A stretch of DNA of 64,000 bases from Stichopus chloronotus (GCA_021234535.1 CM037836.1:24108769-24172768), one strand, 5' to 3'; numbered from the stretch's first letter, positions 27,544-40,540 are shown. A program made the numbers and translations. Notes: generated by a model from the letters alone, not told the origin.

Positions 27544-28131
27544 CAGTGGCGTAACCAGGGGGGCAGGGGGCGGGACCCCCTAGAAATATATCTTGCCCCC
27601 ATCCCCCCCAATGAAATTCTAAGGTTTAAAAAAAATCGGCAAAATTAGTATAAGACAAAACTTCTCAAACACGCCGCGATTAAATTACAACTATTTGCAC
27701 GAAAGAAAACAATACAAAAATACGATATTTAAAATCCAAACAATAGATGCATGTGAAAACAATGAGCCCAGTCCCCACACTGCAGTAGTTTCAATAGCAA
27801 GAAAGACAAATAATGATTCTGATTTGGTAAAAAGTAAACTTATATCAATGAAAAATGAGCCATGAAATTGAGAAATTATCACTTGTGCATCGGAAAATCC
27901 AAAAGAGACTAAAAAAAGAGAATACTGGGCTAACATTCACAGGGCTGAAGAGAGTGGGAATTGCCGTTTCCGGCGATCTAAGAAGCATTATTATCCAAAA
28001 CTTTTCTTGGTACGCTACGCGCCAACCGATGGTGGCGCTCCGCTTAGATAGTGTCGATAACTGCTTGCGCCCCCCACTAAAATCTTTGCCCCCCTCAGCC
28101 CCCAAGATGAAAAAGTCTGGTTACGCCACTG
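27544..28131. mobile_element. Non-autonomous hAT element, 588 bp, with perfect target duplication
   Basis: The terminal inverted repeat CAGTGGCGTAACCAG (15 bp) is perfect: left 27544-27558, right the complement of 28117-28131. Flanking TTTCACAA is an exact 8-bp target-site duplication (27536-27543 and 28132-28139), diagnostic for hAT insertion. The interior is C/G-tract-rich at both ends and lacks a recognisable transposase. The exact duplication suggests a fairly recent insertion. Confidence 0.93.
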
Positions 28132-28303
28132 TTTCACAAATTTCTCATAATACAATGTACTCCTCCCCCCCCCCCTTTTCAGTTTTGAAAATTCATATAA
28201 GTTCCGATCGTAAGATGCTATTGAGATATGGTTGTAACCGCGGAATAACAGAGACATATATTCCCAATTTTATGAAGCATTAATTTTCTCGTTGGTCAAT
28301 TCT

Positions 28304-28677
28304 TTAAAGGAAAACATTGTGTTTAAAGTGCATCAACATGGCATAGGCCTACGAAGAAAATAACTTTTAATCATTGTTAAACCATCCAATCCCACGAGTA
28401 AACGTCAGCAATAGCCTACTTTTCTCAAAAGCTCATGCATGAGACGAGTATAGGCTAGTGAAAGACGCATCATTTATGCAAGAAATTTTGGGTGAACAAA
28501 TTATTCTTGAGCAACGAATAACCGAATTTCTGTGTGTGTGAAAAACTGATTTCTTGAAAACAAAGCTACTGGCTTACCTTATTTCTGTGTCCAAAAGTAG
28601 CGGTTAAAACAAAAGACAAGATTCCTCTGTAAAACAACACAATATTTCCCTTTTCAGTTATAGGTCTTCTCCTTTAA
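28304..28677. mobile_element. Small inverted-terminal repeat element (TTAAAGGA ends)
   Basis: The left end reads TTAAAGGAAAAC and the complement of the right end TTAAAGGAGAAG. The interior is related to 18495-18765. No coding capacity. The short TIR makes the class uncertain. Confidence 0.5.
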
Positions 28678-29007
28678 CTATTACGAGGAACACAATAAGC
28701 TCTTATTTGAATTTGAACGTTTCATGATCACTGATGACACATGAAAACTTACTGAGGTGAAATTGTCCTAATTTTTTATTTGTGTCAATGTCCCTCTCCA
28801 GTCCCGTATTCAGGGGGGTTCAGGTGGCTCGGACGAACCCCCCCCCCCCACAAGGTCTGGAGTTCCCCTTAGCCTATGATAGTAGGCCTACGTTAGCAAC
28901 ATATGTAACGAGTTTTAATTTGTCGGTCATAATTGTCGGGTAAAATGTTCCACTTGTGGTAAAACCGAACCCCCCCCCCCTTACTGAAAAAGCTGCATAC
29001 TGGCCTG

Positions 29008-29176
29008 CTCTCTAAATGTTAAAGAGTGAAATACTACGAAAACAGAGTGACCACAATGATCACGCTGTTTCACTCAATTAGAATTAATAACCACTCCGAA
29101 AAGAGTGAAATCCCAGTCGAATTTCACTCTTTGAAAGAGTGGTCACTGTAGTCGGCGATCTTTTACATTTAGAGAG
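29008..29176. mobile_element. 169-bp MITE with 18-bp terminal inverted repeats
   Basis: Left CTCTCTAAATGTTAAAGA (29008-29025) pairs with right TCTTTTACATTTAGAGAG (29159-29176), one mismatch. Inside, the motif AAGAGTGAAAT and its inverse (ATTTCACTCTTT) recur, so the element is nearly foldback. A related fragment may lie near 40620-40670 (CTCTAAACATT, GAAAGAGTGG). Confidence 0.7.
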
Positions 29177-30613
29177 TATAGTACTTGACTGCTTGAATGA
29201 AGCAGTCGATAGCACATTTCCAGCTGACAAGTCACGCCTGCATGCACGGACACTATTCCGTTATTGTGGTTTTTATTTCGGGTAAGCGCGTATACCCCGT
29301 CGGGTACTCGGGTTCCTGATTCAGTGTCGCCGTTTTCTGTTATTTGCCTAGTTTAAAAGTTTACAGCCTACAGATACAGACCCTAGGGGGTCCTCGGTGG
29401 ACCAGATATAATCCAGTTCAATCTGGTTTGGCCCAGATAAGTCTCATCACGGAGATTATCTCACTGTGCCTTGTGTCTCGAGGCATTATTTGTCCCCTGA
29501 AATTCCACCTGTGGAAACCTCTTACGCGCCCATCATCTGTCGAGATGTTTGCAGTGAATCCGGGGTCTGAAAGAATTGGTGGATTGACGGATATATCGTA
29601 TTAAAAAAATATCCGTAATCGCTCTATTTATAGCTGGATACTGATGTTGAGTGAATCAAGGAGAATCCACTCGAAAGATCCGGAAAGAAAAAACAAAGTT
29701 TCATCCAGACATTCAAACTTCTTAAAGGTCTATCACACACAGAAATATAACTACAAAACTTCGTTTTGTACTCACCACATCGGCTAAACATAAAGAGGCG
29801 TAAGCACTGCAGGAGTGATTGTAAGTTCCACGGTAGCTAACCAAACTTTCCTTGCGTCGGATTGTGTTCATGTACGTATGAACCACATGGATCATCATGG
29901 CACGATGCGAACTTTCGACAGAATGTCTTTCGTTTCTTTTCTTTCGTTGTTAGTTTCCTTTCCGCACAATCGTTCATGCTCAGACATGCATCAAACTGTA
30001 AAAAGTTCGCTTGGGTATAGAAGCCTTAAAGTGAACCGACTGTTCTTTTCCTACGTAACTCTTCTCTTGGTGTAAAATCGATTCAAGCTGGCATTATTTT
30101 CTTTGAAATACATTTGTCAAAGTGCCCGCTGGAATTTGGCTGAACTCGCGAGGTTCACATCGCGATCCAGATTGACGGAAACTAACAAAGTGTTATTTTC
30201 TGGAGGTCATGCAACGGTGAGATGATGATAAACTTTTCACTTGTCTCCGCCTCAATGAACTCTGCGGTGGTACATGACTGTCCCATTGTATTCCATCGGA
30301 AACTGTCACAGCTGAGATACCTTCTATTGTTTTTATTGGCTTAGAGTTACCTATTATTTGTTTCATTCACTGCTGAGGACCTTCTGCTGTTTATTTTGCT
30401 TTCATATTTATTTATTTTTAGGTTATCTTTTCTTCTCCTTGGTGTCTCATTGTACTACAGCCGTATACAGAACAAACAGTGGGTCGATCTACTCAGTGGT
30501 GGCCGGCTATTTTGAGTGGTTTAATCTCGTTGATGATAACAGGCAAGGGATTTATGCCTTAGTTAGAAAAAAAAAGATTACTTAGAAAAAAAAAGAGAGA
30601 AAGAATGGCTTTA

Positions 30614-30870
30614 TTAAAGGCCGTGACTCATCACCCTAAGCTATATTTTTACTTTCCGGAAAGCAAAATTCTCAACTGGTTCTAAGTTACAGTACTCTTA
30701 TATTGACCGCAAATTCAAAAGATGCAGAGCAGCTCCTATTACACAGCGTACACAGGGATCCATTGTTTTGATAACACATGTGGAGGAATTTAAGACAGGC
30801 TGAGGGAGGGATTAGATGTAGGTGGTTGGGAGAATTGAAACTGTCTGGGGTGATGAGTTTTTGTCTTTAA
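30614..30870 (-). mobile_element. MITE family 'TTAAAGGC', copy 1 (257 bp)
   Basis: Ends TTAAAGGCCGTGACTCATCA and, as complement of the right end, TTAAAGACAAAAACTCATCA form TIRs. The whole element is the reverse orientation of 51026-51282 and the same length (257 bp), with long shared blocks such as cagctcctattacacagcgtac. Confidence 0.85.
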
Positions 30871-31896
30871 AGATCGAAATATACTTGTTCAAGATAGATC
30901 AAACAAAACGATAGACCTAGGTAAAAATGATGCGATTATTGACTTTCGTGTCCTTCGAGTAAGATTTCGAGTAATTATCCTCTACAAAAAACTGTCTCTA
31001 ACATGAAAAACGGCTTTTATTCTGCAGCGGCATCTTCCAAATACAACATAGTTTTACGGTATTTCATTTTGTTAAAGAAACTAGCTGAAATTCAAATTTC
31101 AACGTATGTCCAGAAGATGATGAACGTAAGTAGCATTGTGTTCCTCTGGATATATTCAACGAAAATTCGTTGTAAGAGTATGTGTGTGCTTCCATGTGTG
31201 TCAGTACGTGAGTGAATGTCTTTGGAGTGATCCAAGGTGACATCATCAGAGGATGATCGGATTATAACGTTTGTGTGAAGGATAATCATACAGATTTGGC
31301 AAATATGTTGCGTCATTGTGAAGGTCGTGTCCTTAAAGGTTAAGATAAAATCTTACAAAACGGAGGAAACACGGACGGCCTAAATTACTGTAATGGTTGC
31401 TATGTACACATGGAGGTAAGCAGCCGTAAGATGTACAGTTGAGTTCATAAGGTGATTAACACAACACTCATTACAAAACACAACATAACACTCATTACAA
31501 AATTAGAACAACGGTGAGCAGTTACTTAAATGTAATGTAACAAGGAGGATACGAAAACAACGCAACGAACTCAGTGAAGATGGTGCCTAATCTACATTGT
31601 GGTTCTTCTCTTTGTATTCTTTTAGTAGAGCTACTCATACATAGGGGGCCTAGCGTACATTTGACACGTACTACCACTCTACCAGCATATACGCTATTCC
31701 TTATCGAGTCGTCGTAGAGGCTACATAGATTTGAAGAGATAATTTGATTGCCAATTTATTTCTACAGAAATCTATTGCTATACACGATGAAACCACGTGA
31801 CCTTAATACGTCGTATACATACATAGCATAGTTACGCTGTATTCACTTCTGAGGGTATTATGATACTGTCTTCCCCAGTTTGACAATGGTGGGATT

Positions 31897-32117
31897 TTAA
31901 AGGCAGTGACTCATCTCCTCAGACAGCTTCAACTCTCCTAACCAATTTCTTCTACCCCTCCTCATGTGAAATATAAAAGAAAAATGCAGGGGTCTGTGAA
32001 TACATGCTAGCTACTCTGCATCTTTCGAATTTGTTGCCAATCAGGCGGAACCAATTGAGAACTTGGCTTTCCCCTCCCCAAAAATGTAGCTAGGGGAGAT
32101 TTGTGACGGACTTTTAA
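31897..32117 (+). mobile_element. MITE family 'TTAAAGGC', copy 2 (221 bp, internally shorter)
   Basis: Left end TTAAAGGCAGTGACTCATC; right end complement TTAAAAGTCCGTCACAAATC. Shares agacag, gctactctgcatctttcgaa and aaccaattgagaa with copy 3, but lacks a roughly 35-bp internal segment. Confidence 0.78.
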
Positions 32118-33137
32118 TTATGAAAGATTATCATGAGTAAAATTCAGTGTCCACTGACACACCATTCATTAGACTGACTAACGGAACGAAATGGATCTTT
32201 TGAAGCTAAAACTGTATTCCTACCGTCAACGAAAGAGATGGTTTTGACTTTTCTGTGCAATAATGTGCAATAAATTTCTAGACAAATTTATTGTTCGTGT
32301 TTGGAACAAAATATCCCGTCCCTCTTTTATTGTTCCATCTTCTTATTTCAATTGAAACCCGTTTACTCGTACATTAGTGGAACAGATGTTCAAAATGTAG
32401 GTAAGATCATACCACATTAAACTACGTTGTATTCGTTGTACCTTTAGATGGCGTAGTTTTCGTTTGGGATGTATTGGCTGTTGAAGGTAACCCTGCTCCA
32501 GACATGACGTCATCTTTTTCAGTGTCACAATGAAGTAGTGTTACTATAAATTTTAACACTAATTGGTTTGAATAGATTTATCGATCAGGGTATCATTTAT
32601 TGGAACTCAAACTGACATTTTTAGAGACCAAATCGTTACAAATGTCAGACGTGAAAATGAAAGAGGCTTTAAAAAGAGGTTTTAACTTCTCGATTCATTC
32701 TTTTTTCATACAAATCAAATCTGTATAGTTAGTTTTGTTTTGAAACTGCTTCTGAACAAAGAATCCCAACCCCGGTGATCTATTTAATCGGTCGTCGCAT
32801 TTCACAATCGTATAGTCAGCCGTTCGCTACCACTGTGACTACCAAGGCAAAACAAAAAGTGCAAGTCAAATTTACCAAGGAGAAATGCAGTTAAGTAGTC
32901 ACGGCTTCAATTTGTCACTACACAAAAGAAACTTAAGCATTTGGGCTAAACATATGAAATAAATCATTTTAATTGAGACCAGTAGAAGAAAGCAACCTTG
33001 TAAATAATAGTCATGACTCTAAATAAAGTAACTTAAATACCCCTGCCGATAAATGTGCGTGTAAGCATGATTGCACAAATTTTGGATAGACTACTTTTTA
33101 GAATTTTTTTCGTGGGTAAAGAAATGACGACGTCTGG

Positions 33138-36100
33138 CTACAGTAGAGATTCGTCATCGTCTCTCCAAGGTCCCCAGTAACCATCGGGCCCGGGGTCTGC
33201 CTCAACCTCAAATAGTGGATACAGAAGATCGGCCCTGTCGCTACTCTCCCAATAAGATTTCAGCTTCTCCAACATCTCCTGGACCAAAGTAGGTTCGGTA
33301 GTCGATAAATCTGTCTGTTCATACGGGTCTTCGGTGATATTAAACAGATAAACCGATTGAGAGGCAGCCAATGTTTCTGTCGGGGTGTCGAGGCCACTCT
33401 CAGGAGGCGGTATGCGATCCATTGGACCTAAAAAATGAGCCAAGACGTCGAAAGAACGTGGAATGAACTATCAACTTAGGTAAGGGTGAAGAGTTTGAAT
33501 CTTACAAATTAAAGAGGAGATCGCTTCTTGTCCATCCTCTCTTCAAGTTGGCTTCTACTTTCATGGTTTCTTAAATTTTGCTACCGATTGACGGAAGATA
33601 TCGAAGGTTCTTTGTTCCGTTTTCAAGTTGTGGCACTGTCCATAAATAAAGAAGAACCACCAGTATCATTCAATCCCTCTCTTTGCCCCCGGACAGACGG
33701 GAACCAATGAACCCTTAAGCCGTTGTTGAAAAAAAAAACGAAATCTAGGCCTACAAGTACATTTGTAGATTATGCCAGGCGACGTTCAGTAGACATTGTT
33801 TTTTATGATTTGAAAGTGAGAGATGCTAATTCTTGTTTTACCATCCGAGCAGAGCCCCCCCCCCCCCCCCCCATTAGTTGGTGCGTAGCATGTCAAGGAT
33901 TGTTTGCAAAAAAAAAAGCCTCCGAGATTGCAGAAAATGGCACTGTGCTTGGACCTATATCCTTCTCACTGATAGTTTATATGAATGATTTCTTCACCTT
34001 TGGAGGGACTAGCAAAATATATGTTGGACTAAGACTCACTACCCCCTCCTCCCCCCCCCCCCCCCACCTCAGTACAATCGCCTCTGGATTTGCACTGCAA
34101 GAGTATACACCGAGAGAAAGGTATATGCACGTAATCAGGAAAGATACAGGGATATGTTGTTTAGCGCCCTAATTAATAGCATATTTCACGGCTTTGAATT
34201 TACGAAGTATTAGTTGCCCATTTTTCCTTTGTTTCTTTTTTCTTTCTGTGAGTAATAGGCTGAGAGTAATAGAATGGACGAATGCCATCATATAACTCCC
34301 TGGATCCCGCCAAGTTTGTACAAACCGCTGACGAATATCGTTGAAGAACTGTCAACAGGAAGGTTCATACTTCCGATATTACACCGCATTGAATGCCAGT
34401 TGCTCAAAGTAAGTCAACCGCCTACATTTTTTTCGTTAAAATTCCGAAAAAGTACAAGCACAGAATGAAAAGGTCGATCCCTTTGGTCGACATTGTCTTG
34501 GCAAATTGTGCTCCTAGTTTCATACCAGCACATGACTTGGATAATTCCATCCTAAATTAAAGCGGGAAACAGTATTTATAAAGTGTATTGTGAGAAGAAT
34601 CAGAGACGAAGGCAGGATTTTTTTAAAGGATGGGTCTTTTCCAGAACACATCAGGTGCTGCCTCGAAGTCCCTCCATGCGGCATACGAAAAATACGGAAG
34701 GGAGCCCTGGGAAGAGGGTGCATATGCAATAAAATTACTTAAAAAGTATTCTGACTAGGGGGTGAGGAAGGGGTGGGTCGGAAGACCCTCGACGCCCCCC
34801 CCCCCCCCCTTAGTTGCATTTTTGGGCAGAATACATAAATACAGCACAATCATTAGAATGTGATAATGTATAAAAAAAAAAAAACTACTTGATTTACAAC
34901 ATGAGTTACTCAAAACGTCATTTTACATATATTAGATTAAAAATAGCAACGTGATCCTCTCTGAATGCTGATCATACGATCATATTTTTACCTTTCAGTT
35001 TTACAAAACATCGGCGACCATATCCCTAGTCAATATGAATGGTATACTACCAAAGCTGTGGCCACTTCATTGTGTGAAAGATTGAGGGATGTTTAGTAAG
35101 TGTAGACAAAAAGTGCCGGCAAAGCCTAATTTATCATAAAAGAAAAGTTGTTCTCTGGCTGTCTGTCTGCCTATCAGTCAATCCGTACACATGTATAATC
35201 CGCATATAAAATCCGTATATATATAAACCTTACACATATATACTTATCCATTTATCCATCCTTTCATTTTCTATTGCTTTCTGTAGTCGGTAAAGTTAGG
35301 TTTACTCAAATCTTAACCTATGTTCATACCTGGATATCCAGTTAATAGCTTCATATCACCGACACGGAGTGCCGCGTGTATGCTTGTGTCAAACGTCGAC
35401 GGCACCTGAAGTACACCGTTAACATAATCGCTATCCTGTATGCGTCCTTGGAAGTAGTATGGGTCAATGTTGTGCAGCAGCTCACTCCTCAAAGTACTTT
35501 GGACATCGCATTGCCTGTTAAAATTAAGAGTTCCGGCATTATTTTATTAACAGACCTTGCAGAAAACTTTTGAATCACTTCATTCACGTCCTTGTTTATC
35601 CCCTGACGTCTATCCCCAGACTCTTACCCTCCTGTAACCCCCTCCCCTTTACCCTCGGGCATACCATTGGTTCATCAATATACTGACGGGTAGCTGCATG
35701 AAATCTGTTGCAATTTTCCAGTTCCGTCAATGATTTGGCCCTCTAATCGGGATACCGTGTATCTCGTCAAACATCAATACATACTCACAGCAGGGAGGTG
35801 TTAATAACACCTCCCTGCTCACAGGAGAAGACCAGAAGGTCTGGCTTCTTAATACCGTGGAATGCTCTTGACTGCAAAGGACAGTTTAGAGAACAGCCGC
35901 TGCAAGTCAATGATTTAAAAAAAAATAGAAAAAGAAAAGGTTTTACTTACGAGATATAATCCCACACGTTAACACCGTCGAGTGGTTTGCCTGAAGGAGG
36001 TGTAACCGTTTCTTGAAGAGCCCCCTCTACTATAGTCGGCAGCCAGTCAGTGACGTGGATGAGGTCCCTGTTAACCGTACCGACATTACAACTCGGGATG

Positions 36101-39100
36101 TAATTGTTACTAGTGACAAAACCAACCGCACGAATTCCACCCTCCCAAAGTGAATATTTATCGCCTCGCAGTGGCCAGTTGGAAGATGGTTGTCCTGTCC
36201 CTCCGTTGTCTGTATTTGAGCGAAATTGCAGACGAAAAATTCAGGATTTTAAGAGAGAAGATGGACCGAAAAGTTCACGTTATTAACGTCGGGAGGGAAA
36301 GGGACATCTTGCCCCCTGACGTCCACCTTGTGACAACTATCATCTTTAAAATCATTGTATCTTTCCCAGAAACATTACGCAATGGTGAAGTTGTTTCTTT
36401 TCGAGAAAAAAGGTGCAAGCATTATTTACAATGCAATTAGGAACACAGACATTTGGGTAATGGACTGTAAGAGTCAATGTATCCCTGTATCCGACAGGAT
36501 GTAACAGGATGGGGATAACACAAGTCATCAAAGCCTATAGACGCGGACAGATTGAGGTATGAAACGGCAGCTTAAAGTGATTGCGTGCGTAGGCAAAAAG
36601 TAAAAAAAAACAACAATAAAGTTTCATCTCCAAAAGTTTAGTAAGTCGTTTGCACCAGTCAGACAATTTCAAGTTGGGAAAATGAGTGGGTTTCAGGTGG
36701 TAAATTCTGCCATATGATTTCCAATTCTTCTAACATAGCAACAACAAGTGTAAAATGCGATAATTTAGTGGTTGAAAGTTTTCATTCCGAAATCAACTGT
36801 GTGGTTCTTTGAACAAGCCAATGGAGAGTATATTAATAATCAATGTTCAGTTGGTCAAAACAACTGATCGCTGAAGTGATCAGTTTGTATAGGTTATTTG
36901 TAAACACAGTGCTTTCTTTCACCAAATACTATAAATCCAGATATTGACCAAGGACTTAAGTAGTATGTTTTTGACACAGAAGCGAGATCTTTACTGTTGC
37001 ATGCTCATTATGTATAGACTCTTAGTATAAGAACCGTTAATTTTCAAACATGATTCCTGTTTTCTTTTGGCCAGTCGCGTTGCTCTGCAAAGTAGTTATA
37101 CCGTCGTTTTCGTTCATTGAAAGACGTAGACCGTCCATTTACAACTTCGCGTGTACATTTAAAAATAAAAAAGAGATCATAATCTTACAATTCTGTTTTT
37201 TCAGCACACACACACGCGATCACTTTAAGAAGAAGGACTGGTATACGTATCATAGTTGTTTGCCTTTAATCTTACAATTTAATGTTTAATCGTCGGTATG
37301 TACAATACCTGTAGAAAATATAATGACGGATTCGTCATAAATACCAACGTCCTTCAGTTTTTGGACGATTTCTCCGACAGCGTCGTCCAGGGCACCGATC
37401 ATCCCCGCATAGCGCTTCCTGCTGCCGGTCAGTGGTCCGCCGTTATAAGGCTGTACGTAAGAGGACGGCACCTCAATCGGTTTGTGTGGAGTTTGGAATG
37501 ACATGTAGAGAAAGAGAGGATCGACAGAGGTCTGCGGTCCCCGTGTTCATGTAGATAAAATAGAAGATAAAAGAAATATAACTTAAAGAGAGTGATTTGA
37601 AAGATTTTCCACATTTCTCACAAATAATAAATAAAAAAAAACAGAGTATAAAATGGTTTGTGTTAGTTTTTAAGTTCCATGCACTCATTTTTTCTGAAAA
37701 GGTTGAGTCCTTTTATTTGTTTCTTTTCGGTAACACTAAAGTCGCTATGCACCTATCATTTCGATACCCTGTATGGATCTTCACAAGATTGTGAAAAGAG
37801 TGGAGGACTGCACAGGATCGTACTGTTTTTCGAAGATATTGGCCAGTGTTTTGTATCGACCTACTTACTGATTAGGAAACTGCTATTATCACCACCATCA
37901 GTCTCACTAAAGCGTTAGGCCTCATTCAACAATGCGCGCAAACGTGAAATAAAAAGGTTCAAAGGTATACCAGGGGGTAAAACATAGGCTACCGTATTAC
38001 TTTGTCGCTCTGAAGACATAGTCGAAAGGTGCCAGTTAGAATAATTTGATCTGTTTCACCAAGGAAACAGTTCACTTTCCTCTGTCGTAAAACACTTGCA
38101 TCACTTACGGCATTGTACATACCACATATTATGACATAATGCTGAAAATTTTCTTCAAGTCGCCCGATTGAACTCTGAAACTATAAAAAAGCGATGTCGT
38201 CCCCATAGAAGCCTGGATAATAATGAGGGCGGAAGACTCCTTTATTGATATGGATAAGGAACTCGGTTGATTAACGCTGTACTATGAGGCTGAAAGATGC
38301 ATCTCAAATGGATCTTCAGTTACCATACCAACATTTTGTACATCCTTGAGTTTTGTCAACCGTCCGGAGAATTGCCTAACATGATCCACGCGGCAATCAC
38401 TCTTTCATGTTTTCAGTCTTCATCATTATTTTTTTACTTGAATGTTGAAGAGCACCGATACAAGTGCAGATGATGTGAAATTCAGGACCAATGAAGGGGA
38501 TTTACATTGTTTTGGAAAATCGAAGGTATCTTAGAGATATTTTGATATTTTATTGTTAATATTACATTTCGATTTCGTTTTTTTTTCTTTTACAACGATA
38601 ACCGTTTCCAGTTAACAATACGGTGACAATATCATATAGTTTACACCAGTAGCTATTTCAGTTTGTACAATAATGACTTAAAATAGGTCATTATGTGGCT
38701 AATTGAAGTCAGTGTCAGTTATGTAGCACGAACTTAGTCGCCAAAAATGACTTGGGATTAATGTCCGAAATGGCGGTGGTTATGTGGCAATATATTTGTT
38801 GAACAACATAGAGTGCCTCATGGTCCTCACGTGGCTTTAACGAAGTTGTTAAATAACTACTAAACGGCTCTTATGTGCTCTGCTATTGCTCTTATGTAAG
38901 TCTGGTTTTTTTTTTTTTTTTTGGAAATTTAGTACAGTTACAAAGTTAGTACGTACAGGATCCCCGGCATACGAGTCGATGATTTCTTTAGCCCTCTCTT
39001 TGTAAGCGGTGGTAGCGTAGATCTGATCGTAACTCTCTTGAATTTTGTCGTCCGTTACGCCATCGTAGGTATATCTGTAATCCTTCCCTGACAAAGTCAC

Positions 39101-40330
39101 ATTCTCACCTTTCATGTAGTAAGATGATGTGTGATCATAGTAATCCCCCGACCCGAGCAGGATACCTAAATGTGAATGTAAATGTATATAATATATATAT
39201 ATATATATATAGCCTCTTGAGTGAGACGCCGGCACCAATGGTCTTTCAATAAGTGTCACCGTATTCATATATATGCCCTTTTTCTAAAAAAAGAAAGTAT
39301 TTTCAGTCAGTGTAACCCCATACTCACAGTCAATCCCCACTCCCGGTACCCAACGTCCCCATTCCCCAAATTCCTTCTATAACAAAGATATACTATGGGC
39401 TATGTTTATTATGGACTATGTTTGTAGAGGCTACGTTCATTACTTTTGTCATACGAAATCGACATTTAATTACGGCAAAATCGCACACCTCGGTCGTTTA
39501 TATGTTTTATTTCATGTACAAATATACCGTAAATTTACAAATAACTACTTTTTTGTTAGCGAAATTACCGAAATGGGAATCGAATCCACGATTGGTCGGT
39601 CTACAGGCCGGTTTGTACATTCCGAGATGCCACTTGCCGACGATGTGTGTCGAATAACCGAAGTCTTGCATGTACTCCGGGAGTAATTTCTCGTCCAAAG
39701 GAATACAGGACGGTTGTGGCGGTTGTATCACACCGTGCATAAGGCCTGTGTGGATCTGAAGTAAAAGACAAAAACAAAACAGAACGCTCAAATACATTGT
39801 GATTACGATAATGCAATTAGGAGTATTATTATTATTGTTATATTGAAAGCTGACAACTTGCATAAGGTGACAATGTATAACAGGATCGCTTTTTGTAGTT
39901 ACAATTATTTATCATGTCACCCCGATTGATCTGTAACAACCACTATATGTATAGAAACTGACATCTGATGACCTTAGATGATGACTGCGGGTAGGCATTA
40001 TGTGCTCTTCATGCTCATCTGGATATTAAGTAAGAAATGGAGAAATGGAGACGTATATATCATTACTTGGTATCTTCCCGTCATCAGTTGACTCCTCGTC
40101 GGTGTGCATATTGGTTGCACGTAGTAATTTTCCAATATGATCCCTTTGGATGCCAGTTCATCTATGTTAGGTGTCACTATCGCAGCGTCGGTTTCGTCGC
40201 TGTGGTAGGAGACGTCACCGAACGCAAGGTCATCGGCGAGCATGAAGATGATGTGTGGTCTGGGATTGGTGGACGAACTCGATGACGTAAGTATCATAAG
40301 GGCCGATATCAAAATGGCTGCAAGTTTCAT
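33138..40330 (-). CDS. ARSB: Arylsulfatase B-like (N-acetylgalactosamine-4-sulfatase), complete
   Basis: Lysosomal sulfatase that, in its family, removes 4-sulfate from GalNAc in dermatan and chondroitin sulfate. Exons in transcript order: 40330-40067, 39755-39569, 39165-38957, 37531-37309, 36209-35951, 35514-35330, 33427-33138 (TAG). Phases close at every junction, giving 1617 nt or 538 residues (human ARSB 533). The start [14 protein letters not shown] gives a signal peptide; in-frame ATGs further upstream give no signal sequence. Catalytic residues: Asp33/Asp34 (metal), Cys75 in CTPTR (formylglycine site), Arg79, Lys129 and His131 in GKWHLG, His236, Asp295/Asn296 in STDNGG, Lys312. The C-terminus has the family GYWGPW. 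The first intron falls after TGRYQ, 13 residues beyond the active Cys, as I recall it does in human ARSB. ARSI/ARSJ are less likely because those vertebrate genes have few introns, but an echinoderm paralogue is possible. Confidence 0.94.
33855..33872 (+). repeat. Poly(C) run, 18 bp
   Basis: The longest C homopolymer seen, in the last ARSB intron. A 15-bp C run follows near 34051-34066, so this intron holds two long C tracts within 220 bp; they would be poly(G) in the transcript. Confidence 0.9.
35789..35819. repeat. Perfect 31-bp palindrome in an ARSB intron
   Basis: AGCAGGGAGGTGTTA and its exact complement TAACACCTCCCTGCT are separated by one A, giving 15-bp arms with almost no loop. CTCACAG occurs directly on both sides, resembling a target duplication around a minimal palindromic insert. 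It lies between ARSB coding exons 35951-36209 and 35330-35514. Confidence 0.9.
39185..39211. repeat. (AT)n microsatellite next to an ARSB exon
   Basis: About 13 TA units with one interruption, starting 20 bp beyond the acceptor side of exon 38957-39165. It probably varies in length between individuals. Confidence 0.9.
40067..40330 (-). other. ARSB exon 1: signal peptide, metal site and formylglycine motif
   Basis: Residues 1-88. A hydrophobic leader ([12 protein letters not shown]) ends in a Ser run, with likely cleavage near residue 20. [14 protein letters not shown] supplies the paired metal-binding Asp residues. [13 protein letters not shown] fits the sulfatase signature, including the Cys that formylglycine-generating enzyme oxidises; Thr at the fourth motif position is allowed by the family pattern. 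The donor is GTAATG directly after TGRYQ. Confidence 0.9.
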
Positions 40331-40504
40331 ATCGCTAACTCGGTGGTTGATTTTTTTTTTTTTTTTCACAATTATGCCTGTAGGATACAAGTCAGAAATA
40401 CTCCAGAAATTAGTGAAAGGTAAATATATCAAACCTACAGCGAAGTGTATTCATGATGGGAAGAAAAAGCTCAAAAATCGCAATGACGTTTGGTTCGTGC
40501 AATA

Positions 40505-40540
40505 AACGCCACGTCACCAACGGTCATGCGCAGAGTGGGC
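40505..40540 (-). promoter_or_regulatory. Possible ARSB core promoter elements
   Basis: About 180-200 bp upstream of the ARSB start codon the - strand carries TGACGTGG (complement of 40509-40516, an ATF/CREB- or ATF6-like site), and the + strand reads CATGCGCAG at 40525-40533 (NRF1-like half site). No TATA box is obvious. This is motif spotting only; no transcription start can be fixed. Confidence 0.25.

Noticed and set aside
27855..28283. 142-codon frame overlapping the 588-bp hAT element
   Set aside because: It crosses the right TIR and target duplication into flanking DNA, so it is not a unit of the element; no transposase motif.
33723..34172. 149-codon + strand frame with proline runs
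   Set aside because: The prolines come from two poly(C) tracts in the last ARSB intron; no recognisable domain.
40067..40432. Longer ARSB start 34 codons upstream of MKLAA
   Set aside because: The extension contains a Lys run and no signal sequence; MKLAAILIS gives a proper secretory leader expected of a lysosomal sulfatase.
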